From Streptomyces griseoruber (GTDB lineage: Bacteria; Actinomycetota; Actinomycetes; Streptomycetales; Streptomycetaceae), in assembly GCF_001514205.1 (NCBI RefSeq), contig NZ_KQ948770.1:62001-126000 (forward strand): 64,000 nt of DNA, read 5' to 3'. How positions within the stretch are numbered: the stretch's first letter is position 1; each line of letters opens with the position of its first letter. A model generated the notes under the pieces. It was not told the DNA's origin and ran no database searches. It worked only from the letters and a program-made list of their open reading frames with translations. Below are positions 48,999 through 58,600 of the stretch, one piece after another. The translations under genes and the position numbers were made by a program.

Positions 48999-50096
48999 TT
49001 ACGGGGTGAAGGAGACGACCGAGGTGTAGTCGGAACCGACATGGAACTCCACCCTCTGGGTCCCGCTCGGTGAGCCGATGCCCCGCAGCGGCAGGGTCCA
49101 GGTCCGGGTGGAGCCGCTGACCGACACCGAGGGGCTCGTCCCCAGCTCGCTCCAGCTCCACTCCGTCGAACGGCTCCGGTAGAGGCCGCCGTTCTCGATC
49201 ATGTAGTCGGCGCCGAGGGCCGAGGGCGACGGATAGGGGAGCTGGTAGCCGGTCGAGGTGTCGCCGTCGGTGTCGACGAAGACGTGGTAGAAGCGGTCCG
49301 AGGCGTGGAAGGCCGCCCGGAAGGTGACGGTTGCGGAGGACACGCAGACGGAGTAGTCGGTGATGGGGCCGGAACCCGCGCCGGAGGTACAGGAACTGCC
49401 GCTGTCACCGCTGCCCGAGCCGGTGCCGGTCCCCTTGGCGGCCGCCCCGGAGGTGGCGGCCGGCTCGTCCTGGGCGTCCGCGCGGGACGACGTACCGGCG
49501 GTGGCGGATTCCGTGGCCGACGACGCCTTCGGCGAGGCGCTCTCGCGGTCCGCCGACGGCGAGGCGGACACCGACACGGAAGCCGAGGCCGACTCGGGCA
49601 CGCTCGGCGGCGGCCCGTACGTCCCGCCCCCCTGGGTGTGATCGGGCCCGGCACCCGGTACGGCCGCCGAGGACCGACCGTCACCGCCGTCGCGGACGAC
49701 GAGGACACCGGCGATCAGCGCGGCGACGACGACCGCGACGCCGGCGAACGACGCGGCCCGCGGCAACCGCCGCCGCGCGGCCGGCTCCGCAGCCGGGACG
49801 GGAGCGCCGGCACCGGTGCGGCCGTCACCCGCCCCACCGCTCACCGGACTGCGACGGACACCGGGACGGCCGCCCCCGTCCGAACGGGCCACCGCCTCCC
49901 CGCCGCCGAGTTCCGCGACGAACGACTCGGCCGCCGAGGACATCACCGCGGGCGAACCCTCCGCCTCCGGCTCACCCCCTGCCGCACCCCGGGAGCCCTC
50001 CCCGGAACCGTCCCCGGCCTCCGGCCCGGCGCCCCGGGCGGACGCCGCAGCGATCGCCGACGGTCCCTTGGACCGGCGCGGCAGCGGACCCTGCAC
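48999..50096 (-). CDS. Single-pass membrane protein with extracytoplasmic domain
   Basis: The 365-residue product has a ~110-residue polar cytoplasmic part, one membrane helix (AASFAGVAVVVAALIAGVLV), a long Ser/Ala-rich stalk (SASASVSVSASPSADRESAS), and a compact C-terminal domain. That domain has FHASDRFYHVFVDTDGDTST GYQLPYPSPSALGADYMIEN and two cysteines (CTSG...VCVS). DTDGDTSTGY-type motifs are seen in secreted carbohydrate- or calcium-binding beta domains, but I do not recognise the family. GTG 50096 has GGAAGGAC about 8 bases upstream. Low-complexity stalk typical of surface proteins. Confidence 0.8.
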   Translation of the reverse strand: MQGPLPRRSKGPSAIAAASARGAGPEAGDGSGEGSRGAAGGEPEAEGSPAVMSSAAESFVAELGGGEAVARSDGGGRPGVRRSPVSGGAGDGRTGAGAPVPAAEPAARRRLPRAASFAGVAVVVAALIAGVLVVRDGGDGRSSAAVPGAGPDHTQGGGTYGPPPSVPESASASVSVSASPSADRESASPKASSATESATAGTSSRADAQDEPAATSGAAAKGTGTGSGSGDSGSSCTSGAGSGPITDYSVCVSSATVTFRAAFHASDRFYHVFVDTDGDTSTGYQLPYPSPSALGADYMIENGGLYRSRSTEWSWSELGTSPSVSVSGSTRTWTLPLRGIGSPSGTQRVEFHVGSDYTSVVSFTP

Positions 50097-50380
50097 TGTT
50101 GGGGCGTCCTTCCACGAGAGCTACGCCGAACGCATCGGGCGCCAACGAGCCGCCGATCGTATCGGAGTTCGACACGCATCCAACCCGAAGATTGTTGTCG
50201 CCGGATTGCTTCGCCGCGGCGACGGAACCGACGCCTGCGTCCGGGCCCCGGGCTCCCGGTCCCCCAACCCCGCCGCCCCCGAACTCCACCGGGCCGTCTC
50301 CGCCTGGCTCCGTGACGACCGGCCGTTCGCCCAGGTGATCTACGCGCCCAGGTGAGCGGTACGCCAGTAACCTCCGGTGC

Positions 50381-50722
50381 ATGACGGTCTATCTGCTGTG
50401 GCACGTGGGACACCAGAACGAAGCCGGTGCCGACGACACCACCGTGCACCGCGAGGGCGAGACGGTGTACATCGACGAACAGGACGGCGACGACCCCAAA
50501 CTCCTCGGCGTCTACTCCACCCTCGACAAGGCGGAGGACCGCATCCACCGAGCCCGCCTCCTGCCCGGCTTCTCGGCCGAACCGGACTGCTTCGTCGTGG
50601 AGGAACACACACTCGACGAGGACGCGTGGCCCGAGGGCTTCGTACGCGTCCCTCCGGAACCCCCAGAACCCCCAAAGCCCTCAGAACCTCCGGAGCCCCC
50701 GGCCCGGCCCGGCCCGACCTGA
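50381..50722 (+). CDS. Small conserved protein (DUF7336-like)
   Basis: The 113-residue product starts MTVYLLWHVGHQNEAGADDT and has GDDPKLLGVYSTLDKAEDRI HRARLLPGFSAEPDCFVVEE HTLDEDAWPEGFVRV, then a Pro/Glu tail made of PEPPEPP repeats. The YLLWHV...DDxKLLGxYST..AE.RI pattern matches a DUF I recall as DUF7336, unrelated to any known enzyme. The ATG follows the upstream gene region with no clear operon. Confidence 0.75.
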   Translation: MTVYLLWHVGHQNEAGADDTTVHREGETVYIDEQDGDDPKLLGVYSTLDKAEDRIHRARLLPGFSAEPDCFVVEEHTLDEDAWPEGFVRVPPEPPEPPKPSEPPEPPARPGPT

Positions 50723-51180
50723 ACTGACCTGGCCCGGCCTGGCCCGCCGGCCCGGGCACCTCGTGACCAAGGTGGGCGCGACCCGCGACGCACAGGACGC
50801 CTCGCCTCCCTCCGGATCGGCACACTCGACCTGGTCAGCCTGCGGCTCGGCAACGCCGAAGGGCCCCGCCCCAGCCCGGCTCGCTCGCCGAGGCGTTCGA
50901 GACGACATCGGCCGCTGAACGCTCCGCATGCCATGGCCGCAGAGCCTGTACAGCCTCGTACCGGGCCGCGTTCGGCTGTTCGGCCCATGAGGCGAGGGCC
51001 GTGCCGGGCGTCGCAAGCGTCATGGGTCTTTCTGCTGTGACCATGAAGCGTTCATGGAAGGTGATCGCTGACGGTGATCGCTGGAGTGATCGCTGGAGTG
51101 ATCGACGAGGAGCTCCGGACCGCAGGGCCCGATGCGGCGCCGCCGCGGGCCGCTCACGGGAACGCGCTGGAGGTGACGTG
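50723..51180. other. Region without a clear gene; 12-bp tandem repeat
   Basis: Frames exist on both strands but none looks coding. Around 51060-51100 the unit tgatcgctggag occurs in three near-perfect tandem copies. The ribosome binding site and probable promoter of the DUF4239 gene lie at the right edge. Confidence 0.45.
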
Positions 51181-51978
51181 GTGAACTGGCTGACCTCGCT
51201 GCCGGCGGTGGTGCTGGTCGTGGGCGGGCTCTTCCTCGCCCTCCTGCTCACGGCCGTGGCGCGGATCGGCGTCCGGGCGCTGGTGCCGGCCGCGGAACAG
51301 GATCAGGTACCGAAGATCGCCACGCCCCTGATGCCGTCCCTGGGCGCCGCCTTCGCGATCTTCGCCGCCCTCTCACTGGCCAGCGAGGCGGGCTATGTGC
51401 GCGCGGCGGAGGCCCTGGTGAGCGACGAGGCGGCCGCGGCCTCCCGCCTGGCATGGGCGGCGACCAGTCCCCGAGTCCGGTCGGAGCCGATCCACACGGC
51501 ACTGCTGGACTACTTGCGGACCACGCGTGCCAGGGAGTGGAAGGGCGCGGCAGCGGCGTCCGGTGACGACCCGGCAACCGCTCGCGCGATCGCACGGCTG
51601 GAACGGAGTGTGCGCGCCGAGGCGGCCCGGCCCGAGGTGGGCACCACGACCGGCACGGAGCTGGTGGTGTCCCTGGACGGTGTCACCAGCGGTCGTCGCG
51701 CCCGCGTCGCCGCCGCCTCGCGGGACGTTCCCGTGCTCTACGTCGTCACGCTCGCGGTCAGTGGACTGGCCTTGATCGTGAACTCCGGCGCCCTGGTCTT
51801 CCGCGCCGGCCTGCGCACGTCCCTGCTCGTCGCGGGCGTTTCGAGTGTGGTCGGGCTGAGCCTGGCACTGCTCTTCGCACTCAGCGCTTCCTGGAGCGGA
51901 CCGTTCGTCGTCAGTGGGCACCCACTCGACGCCGTCGTCGTGGACCTGAGGTCCGGCTTCTTCGAAACGGGGCCGTAG
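51181..51978 (+). CDS. DUF4239 (bestrophin-like) membrane protein
   Basis: From GTG 51181 the 265-residue product has an N-terminal membrane helix (VVLVVGGLFLALLLTAVARI), a second near residue 60 (GAAFAIFAALSLAS), and two near the C-terminus (VPVLYVVTLAVSGLALIVNS, LLVAGVSSVVGLSLALLFAL). A helical domain with ALVSDEAAAASRLAWAA lies between. The four-helix layout and central conserved helices fit the bestrophin-like DUF4239 family. GGAGG is 7 bases upstream of GTG 51181; GTG 51178 is too close. Confidence 0.85.
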   Translation: MNWLTSLPAVVLVVGGLFLALLLTAVARIGVRALVPAAEQDQVPKIATPLMPSLGAAFAIFAALSLASEAGYVRAAEALVSDEAAAASRLAWAATSPRVRSEPIHTALLDYLRTTRAREWKGAAAASGDDPATARAIARLERSVRAEAARPEVGTTTGTELVVSLDGVTSGRRARVAAASRDVPVLYVVTLAVSGLALIVNSGALVFRAGLRTSLLVAGVSSVVGLSLALLFALSASWSGPFVVSGHPLDAVVVDLRSGFFETGP

Positions 51979-52157
51979 GCGGCAACTCCATTTCCGACCA
52001 ACCGAGTTGATCATGTCACGGGACTGTGACGGTGCCGTCCTGGATCGACGACCGGCGCATCCATCCCGATCCCGGCGCTCTCTTCATGGTCGAACGGGCG
52101 CTGAGGAACCGAACACACCGCGGCGCCGACCAACCGACTACTCAGGGGACTTGACCC

Positions 52158-52991
52158 ATGATCCGCAACCGTCGCAAGGCTCTGCTCGTCTCCGCCGCCC
52201 TCTTCGGCGGCACCTTGCTGATGACGGCGTGCAACCAGGGCGCCGACGCCGCAGGCAGTTCCTCCGGCACGACCGACACCACCGCGGTGGCGGACAAGTC
52301 CGACGCCAAGGGTGTCAGCGGCACCTTCGCCGGAGGAACGGTGAAGTACCTCGCGTCGGGCAAGTACATCGTCAGCGTGTCCGGCAAGGCGGACCAGCAG
52401 TTCTGGATCGGCGACAGCACCGAGATCCACGGCGCGGGCACCATCTGCGGCGACGCCTCCTCGAAGGTCGACGCCCCGTGCGAGGAGTCCGACCTGGAGA
52501 CCGCGACCAAGGGCGGACGCTCCGTCAACGCCGATGTAGTACTGAAGGACGGCGTGGCGACGGAGATCACGGAACGCCGCTCCTCCGGGTCCTCCTCCGG
52601 CACGGGGAGCACGTCCGGCGGCGGCAGCGGCACCGGCTCCGGCTCCGGCTCCGGAAACACCTCCGACTCCGGCGAGACCGTCGTGGAGGGCCTCGACAAG
52701 GGCAAGGGCGTCAGCGGCACCTGGTACGGCATCGTGCGGTACGTGGCACCCGGCAAGTACCTGGTCGACGGCCCCGCGGCCCAGGGCTCCGGCGGCGAGC
52801 AGCAGGCCTTCTACCTCGCCGAGGACACCGTGATCCTGGGCGGCGGCCAGATCTGCGGCACCGCCGGCTCGAAGGTGGACGCCCCGTGCGAGGAGTCCGA
52901 CCTGGAGAAGGCCGCCAAGGAGGGCGTGGAGGCCAGGGTCGCGATCAAGAACGGCATCGCCACCCAGATCACCGACGGCGCGCTTCTCTGA
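52158..52991 (+). CDS. Lipoprotein with two tandem copies of a ~85-residue domain
   Basis: The N-terminus is a classical lipoprotein signal: MIRNRRKALLVSAALFGGTL LMTAC, with the lipobox LMTAC. The mature part contains two related domains. Copy 1: GTVKYLASGKYIVSVSGKAD..., ICGDASSKVDAPCEESDLET. Copy 2: GIVRYVAPGKYLVDGPAAQG..., ICGTAGSKVDAPCEESDLEK. A Ser/Gly-rich linker separates them. Each copy has a conserved Cys pair, IC(G)...KVDAPCEESDLE, likely a disulphide. AGGGGAC precedes the ATG. Function unknown; internal duplication is certain. Confidence 0.92.
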   Translation: MIRNRRKALLVSAALFGGTLLMTACNQGADAAGSSSGTTDTTAVADKSDAKGVSGTFAGGTVKYLASGKYIVSVSGKADQQFWIGDSTEIHGAGTICGDASSKVDAPCEESDLETATKGGRSVNADVVLKDGVATEITERRSSGSSSGTGSTSGGGSGTGSGSGSGNTSDSGETVVEGLDKGKGVSGTWYGIVRYVAPGKYLVDGPAAQGSGGEQQAFYLAEDTVILGGGQICGTAGSKVDAPCEESDLEKAAKEGVEARVAIKNGIATQITDGALL

Positions 52992-53064
52992 TCGGACAGC
53001 CGCACGGTGTCCCGCGTCTCGTACGGGGGTTCCACGCGGCTCGCCATCGCCCCGGCTCCCAGGG

Positions 53065-53436
53065 CTAGCCGATGAGGGTCGCCTTCGGGCGGACCACGCA
53101 GAACTCGTTCCCCTCCGGATCGGCCAGCACGGTCCACGACTCGTCGCCGCCCTGTCCGACGTCCGCCCTGCGGGCGCCGAGTGCGAGGATCCGCTCGATC
53201 TCGGCCTCCCGGTCCTCCGCCGCGGAGGTCAGATCGAGGTGCAGGCGGTTCTTGACGACCTTGCGGTCGGTCACGGGCATGAAGCAGATTCCCACCGGGG
53301 CCGTCTCGTCCGGCCCGATCACGACCTCACGCTCCCGCTCGGACAGGATCCGCCAGCCCAGCACCTCAGCCCAGAACCGGGCCAGGGCGGGCAGATCGTG
53401 CGCGTCGATGACGATGTGATGCAGCGAGACAGGCAT
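53065..53436 (-). CDS. VOC-family (glyoxalase/bleomycin-resistance-like) protein
   Basis: The 123-residue protein has the vicinal oxygen chelate fold: HHIVIDAHDLPALARFWAEV LGWRILSE, then ICFMPVTDRKVVKNRLHLDL, and WTVLADPEGNEFCVVRP. Conserved His and Glu at the strand ends could bind metal. ATG 53436 was chosen because homologous sequence starts there. Usual length for the family, substrate unknown. Confidence 0.9.
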   Translation of the reverse strand: MPVSLHHIVIDAHDLPALARFWAEVLGWRILSEREREVVIGPDETAPVGICFMPVTDRKVVKNRLHLDLTSAAEDREAEIERILALGARRADVGQGGDESWTVLADPEGNEFCVVRPKATLIG

Positions 53437-53580
53437 GCCGGTCAGTGTTCCCCTTCCGAACCGGCGGACGCGGTGAAACCGGGGCGCACGGCGCAGCGTC
53501 TCTCCGGACAAGACCGGGAGAACGTATCCTAGTTACGCCATCTCGGGCCTGTCTGGACGTATCAGAGAGGATGGTTCGAA

Positions 53581-54165
53581 ATGGCACGCCGAACCGGTTC
53601 CCTGTCCTGCGGTGCCGCTCTGGGCATGGCCGCTGCGACAGTGGCCATGCTGACGAGCTGCACGCCGAACAGCGGCACTGCGCACAGCAGCCCTCCGCAC
53701 ACAGCGCAAACGCCCTCTTCGTCGGCCGCGACCTCCGCGGCGGCGGGTGGGCCGGCCGGGCACACAACCGCCGGCTCCCCGGCCAAAACCGGCGGCTGCC
53801 GGTCGTTGCCGGTGTCGCCCACCGTCAAGGCGAGCGTCACGGCGGCCTACGGCAGCCGGGACCAACCGGCCCTCAGCCACATCGCCCCGGTCAAGGGCAC
53901 CTTCTACTAAGGCAGTTGTGACGGGATCTTCTACGCCGGGACCCGCTTCCAGCCCACTGACGGCAGCACGGAGGCGGAGCAGGTCGCTCTGCAGGATGAC
54001 GGAGCTGCGATGAAGTACTTCGTCGATCGCCCCGGCGCCGGTTGGAGCTACGTGGCCAGCAACGGTTTCCCCGCCGATCCCCGGGGGTGCGCCGCCATCA
54101 CCCAGATCCCGGCCCGCCTCGCCGCTCTGTGGAACGACTGCCGGTCCACGGCGGGGCGACAGTGA
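53581..54165 (+). pseudogene. Lipoprotein gene interrupted by an in-frame TAA
   Basis: ATG 53581 gives a lipoprotein signal with lipobox (MARRTGSLSCGAALGMAAAT VAMLTSC). The frame then meets TAA at 53908-53910, after VKGTFY. Without any shift, the same frame continues for 84 codons (GSCDGIFYAGTRFQPTDGST, MKYFVDRPGAGWSYVASNGF, CAAITQIPARLAALWNDCRS) to TGA 54163-54165, with normal codon use. A single nonsense mutation (or sequencing error) in a ~194-codon lipoprotein gene explains it. The C-terminal part keeps three cysteines and conserved Trp residues. No family recognised. Confidence 0.8.
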
Positions 54166-54329
54166 CCTTCTGATGCGACGCCGACGAGCCGCCCCGTCCG
54201 AGACGCCCGTCGCGCCGGGGAACCGCACCCGCATGTTCACCCTGCGTGCCCGTGGGATCCCTTTGCGGGTCCTCCGGCACTCGGGGAAACCTGGTGCCGC
54301 ACTTCGCTGCCGTACGCCCCCCAAACGCA

Positions 54330-54357
54330 AGAGGCCCCGGATCTCTCCGGGGCCTCT
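54330..54357. terminator. 11-bp hairpin 3' of tRNA-Arg
   Basis: agaggccccgg and ccggggcctct pair around a six-base loop, 9 bases beyond the 3' end of the minus-strand tRNA-Arg. It is a plausible tRNA terminator. Confidence 0.75.
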
Positions 54358-54365
54358 CACCTGTG

Positions 54366-54438
54366 TGCACTCGGCAGGATTCGAACCTGCAACCTTCTGA
54401 TCCGTAGTCAGATGCTCTATCCGTTAAGCTACGAGTGC
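54366..54438 (-). tRNA. tRNA-Arg (anticodon ACG)
   Basis: GCACTCG/CGAGTGC acceptor arms pair, the anticodon loop CTACGGA gives ACG, and the T-arm is GGTTCGAATCC. No encoded CCA. The wobble adenosine is the substrate of the TadA deaminase encoded at 25847. Confidence 0.95.
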
Positions 54439-54603
54439 TTGTTATTCGGTTTTTCCTGTCTTCGATCCTTGCCCTTCCGGGCCGCTCTCGGCGACAGGAA
54501 GAACATTACATGACTGCCGCCGACATGTGAAATCCGTTTGCCGTACCGCTTGTGAGCTGCGGAAACGCCTTCAGGGGGCGATCAGGAGGGGCCCGGGGTA
54601 CGA

Positions 54604-54637
54604 CGAAGCCCCGGGCCGTGAACGGACCGGGGCTTCG
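54604..54637. terminator. 11-bp hairpin 3' of tRNA-Ser(GCT)
   Basis: cgaagccccgg and ccggggcttcg pair perfectly around a 12-base loop just beyond the tRNA 3' end on the minus strand. Confidence 0.75.
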
Positions 54638-54644
54638 GGAGATC

Positions 54645-54738
54645 TGGCGGAGGCGGAGGGATTTGAACCCTCGATGGGCTTTAAGGCCCAAACCGCATTA
54701 GCAGTGCGGCGCCATAGACCGGACTAGGCGACGCCTCC
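54645..54738 (-). tRNA. tRNA-Ser (anticodon GCT)
   Basis: GGAGGCG/CGCCTCC arms pair, the anticodon loop reads CTGCTAA (GCT, decoding AGC/AGU), a long variable arm is present, T-arm GGTTCAAATCC, and CCA is encoded (54645-54647). Confidence 0.95.
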
Positions 54739-54895
54739 AGCACAACCTCTCGCGTGGGTGCGAGTGGTGCGTGCAGATGATGACACAGTCGAGCGTGCTG
54801 TCACCAATCGACGTCCACGGTACTAGGCAGGCGGGTCGCAGGGCAAAGGGCTTCCCCGTGCGGAACGTCCGGCGTGGCGCCGCGTTGGTCCAGGC

Positions 54896-55411
54896 ATGTC
54901 GCAGGTCATCGCCCTCTCGCTCAGCAGCAGCCCGTCCCGACGACGCCGGGGCGCCCTCGTCCTGGCCCTTGCCCGCGCGCTCGCCCTCGCCCTCGGCGCC
55001 CTCCTCCCCTCTCCCGCGTCCGCCGGCGCCGCCCTCGCGCCCCCGCCCGTCCGGGAGGAGGACCGGGCGGATCAGGATCACCTCGTCGTCACCGTCCGGC
55101 ACGCGGGCGGGCGGGTCGACGGAGTGTTCGAGGTGTGGTGCCGGCCCGCCGGCGGCCGTCACCCGGACGTGTCAGGCGCCTGCCGGACCGTGGACCGCGG
55201 CACCCGCTGGGGGCGGGACCCCTTCGCCCCGGTGCCGAGCGGTTCGCCGTGCACCATGCGGTACGGCGGAGCGGCCACCGCCCATGTCACCGGCCGCTGG
55301 GCCGGACGGCCCGTCGACGCGACGTACGAGCGCCGCGACGGGTGCGAGATCGAGCGCTGGGACCGGATGGTGCCCCTGCTGCCCGCGCTGCCCGGCCTCC
55401 GAGGGCGGTAG
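54896..55411 (+). CDS. SSI-family subtilisin inhibitor-like protein
   Basis: A Sec signal peptide (GALVLALARALALALGALLP SPASA) is followed by a ~120-residue inhibitor domain with the SSI disulphide pattern. The segments are VFEVWCRPAGGRHPDVSGAC (first Cys pair), DPFAPVPSGSPCTMRYGGAA (reactive-site loop), TAHVTGRWAGRPVDATY, and a final Cys in RDGCEIERWDRM. By analogy with SSI, P1 would be Met of CTMR, or Arg if the loop is shifted by one, so trypsin- or subtilisin-like targets are possible. ATG 54896 starts a normal secretion signal. Likely inhibits the producer's own extracellular proteases. Confidence 0.9.
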   Translation: MSQVIALSLSSSPSRRRRGALVLALARALALALGALLPSPASAGAALAPPPVREEDRADQDHLVVTVRHAGGRVDGVFEVWCRPAGGRHPDVSGACRTVDRGTRWGRDPFAPVPSGSPCTMRYGGAATAHVTGRWAGRPVDATYERRDGCEIERWDRMVPLLPALPGLRGR

Positions 55412-55674
55412 CCCGGATTCCGTTCCGCGGCCGCCGTTCCCGGGCCTCTCCCCGTGCACAGGGTCCCCACGGCGTATTCACCCGTCCCGTCAATCTCCCG
55501 CGAAGGTCATACGACGGTCACACGTTCTGTGTCACTTCGTCGTGCGAGCTCCCTCTCATCCGGGGCCTGTGACGGGAACCCAGCCCTTAGACTCCCTCGC
55601 GTGACACGCTGCGGGCCGGTTGGCAAGATGGCCCGAGCGGTCGGCAAGGTGCGGTAACAGGGAGGAAGCGACTC

Positions 55675-58600
55675 GTGAGCAGCAGGCCATCCCGAGGCGC
55701 TGCTCGCCTCGCAGCCATACTCGACGCACTTCCCGATGCGTTGTTGCTGGTCAATGCCAACGGGACGGTCGTCAACGCGAACACCATCGCGCTCGAGGCC
55801 TTCGAGACGCCCGGTACGGCTCTGGTGGGGCGGGGCCTGCTCGATCTGCTGCCGCAGTTCGACTCCAAGCTGATCCCCGGCTCCATGCGGCGGCCCGACC
55901 ACATGGACCCGCGCGGGCGGACCAAGCCGACCCGGATGGTCGCCCGGCGGACCGACGGCTCGGAGTTCCCCGTCGAGGTCACCAGCGCCAATCTGGAGAA
56001 CGGCCAGCAGGCCTACGACGGCTACGGCTACAGCGGCGACGAGCTGCTGATGCTCGTCGTACGGGATCTGACCGGCACCGTCGACACCGAGGCCGAGCTG
56101 GCCCGGTCGCAGCGGCAGACCGAGATGATCCTGCGGGCCGCCTCGGAAGGCGTCGTCGGGACCGACACCGACGGGCGGATCGTGCTCGTCAACCCGGCCG
56201 CCGCGCAGATCCTCGGCTACCGGGCCAGTGATCTCGGCGGCAAGGAGCTGCACACCCTCATCGTGCACTCGCGCGCCGACGGCTCGCCCTTCCCGTACGA
56301 GGAGTCGCCGCTCGCCGACACCCTGCGCTCCGGGCGCAAGCACCGGGTGCGCGGTCAGGTGCTGTGGTCCAAGGGCGGCGAGAAGGTCTCGGTCGACCTG
56401 ACCACCGCTCCCGTGCGCGACGGGGACCAGCTCGTCGGTGCCGTGATGACGTTCACCGACCGGCGGTCGTACGACGATCTCGTCGCGGAGAAGGAAGGCG
56501 TCGAGAAGCGGCACGAGGACGAGTTGGAGCGGCTCTCCGAGGAGCACGCCTCCGACCTCACCGCGCTCCGCCAGCAGCATGTCACCGAGCTGGAGGAGCT
56601 GCGCGAGCAGCACACGGAGGAGGTGGCCGCCGCCGAGGAGCGCTACGCGGCCCTCGGTGAGCGGGAGAAGGACCGTTACGACGCCCTCGCCGGGCGGTAC
56701 GACCAGCTGCTCACCCTCCTCGCGACCTCCCTGCGGGGCCCCCTCGACGAACTGCGCCGCGAACTGGCCGCGCTCGCCGCGGACGACGCCGGGCAGCTGT
56801 GGCCCGAGGCCAACCAGGTGCTCCATCACCTGTCGGCTGGATATTCGAGGATCACCACCCTCATCGACAACGTCCTCGGCTACCAGCGCCTCGACGCGGG
56901 CGCCGCGGAGATCGTCCGTACGAAGGTGATGCTCGACGCCGTCGTCGCCGCCGGTGTCGACGGGGCCGTCGAGCTCATCGGGCCCGGCCGGGTGCAGTTC
57001 GCCGTGCACGCGCCGCCCATCGAGGCCGAGGTCGACGCCCGGCTGCTCGCGACCGCGCTCGCGCACCTCGTCGCCGACGTCGCGGGGGTCGACGCCACCG
57101 GCAACGCGCCCGTCTCGGCGGGCGGTTACATGGACAACACGGTCGTCGTCGCGGCCGCCCAGCGGGGCGAGGTCGTACGGATCGAGGTGCGCGGACCGTA
57201 CAGCGGGGGCGACCCGGTGCACGAGCCGATCGTGCGCGGGATCGTGCGCGCCCACGGGGGTGTGCTCCAGACGCACGAGGTGCCGGGCATGAGCGGCAGC
57301 GCGTACGTGCTCGAAGTCCCCCTCGGGGGTGGAGCGGGCGCGGTCGCCGCTCCGGCGCCCGCCGCGCTGCCCGCCGCCCTGCCCCCGGCGCAGGGCGCGC
57401 CCGGCGACGGCGAGCCGCCCGCCGAGCAGGCTCCTGGACGCCGTCGGGCGCGCCGGTCCTCCGTGGACGCCTTCCTGGAGGGCGAGGTTCCGGTCCCGGC
57501 CGCGGGCGCCGAAGCGGAGAACGCGCCGCCCACCGGACGCCGGCGCCGACGCGGCCCGGCCGCCGACGAGATGCCCGGTGAGCTGCCCGAGGGGGCCGAG
57601 GATGCCTCCGGCGGTTCCGGGCGGCGGCGCGGCCGTCCCGCCGAGAACGCCGCAGGGGTCGAGCCGGCCGGTGCGGGCGTGGCCGAGGGCGCGGTCGTGA
57701 CCGCCGCCGAGAGCGCGGCCGGTACGGCCGCGGTGGGTACGGGACTGGGCGGCACCGTTCCGCCGCAGGGCGTACCGGCGCCGCCCGGCGGACGACGGGC
57801 CCGGCGCGCCGACGAAGGACCGCAGAACGCTCTGCCCCCCGCCCTGCCCGCGGTCGCCGGTGCTCCCGTGCCCGCCGTACCCGCCGTACCCGCCGTACCC
57901 GCCGTAACGGACGAGGACGGCGAGCCGACCGGGCGTCGGCGGCGTGCCCTCGCCGCCGCGTCCGAGCGTGCCGCCGCGCAGGAGGCGGGGCCGCGCACGG
58001 TGTTCGCCCTGCCGCCCGCCGAGGCGGACCGGACGGCCGACGGTCCGGGCGTGCCCGGTCAGATGCGGGAGGCCGGGCCGGTTCCCGTGCCGGTGCCGGT
58101 ACCCGGCCAGGCTCCGGTGGCCCCGATCCCCGCCCAGGGCTCGTCCGAGGACGCCCACATCGACCACGGCCGCCATGACGCCGTGGCACAGGACCAGGCC
58201 GACGACCACACCCCGCCCCAGCCGCACCCCACGAACGCGCCCACCGGCCGCCGCCGTCGCGCGGTGGGCCAGCCCGCGGAGCTGGGGGCCGCCCCCGTCG
58301 CGCCCATGGGCACGGTGGCGCCCGCGGGCGTCCCGAACCAGGGCATGGCTCCGGCGCAGGCACAGCAGGCACAGCAGGCACAGCAGGCACAGCAAGTACC
58401 GCAGGCCCAGCAGGCACTGGGTCTGGAGGCCGTCGGGCAGCCGGTCCCGCCTGCCGGTCAGCCCCTCCCCGGTCAGCCCCTCCCCGGTCAGCCCCTCCCC
58501 GCGCAGGCGCTGCCCGCCCAGGCGCTGCCCGGCCGTCCGGCCCTCCAGCCGCAGCCCGCGAACGCGACCCCGGCCCAAGCCAGTCCGCTCCCGGCCGAGT

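Noticed and set aside
50723..51180. Regulatory RNA or small gene near the 12-bp repeats
   Set aside because: No ribosome binding site, no conserved fold and no coding bias could be identified.
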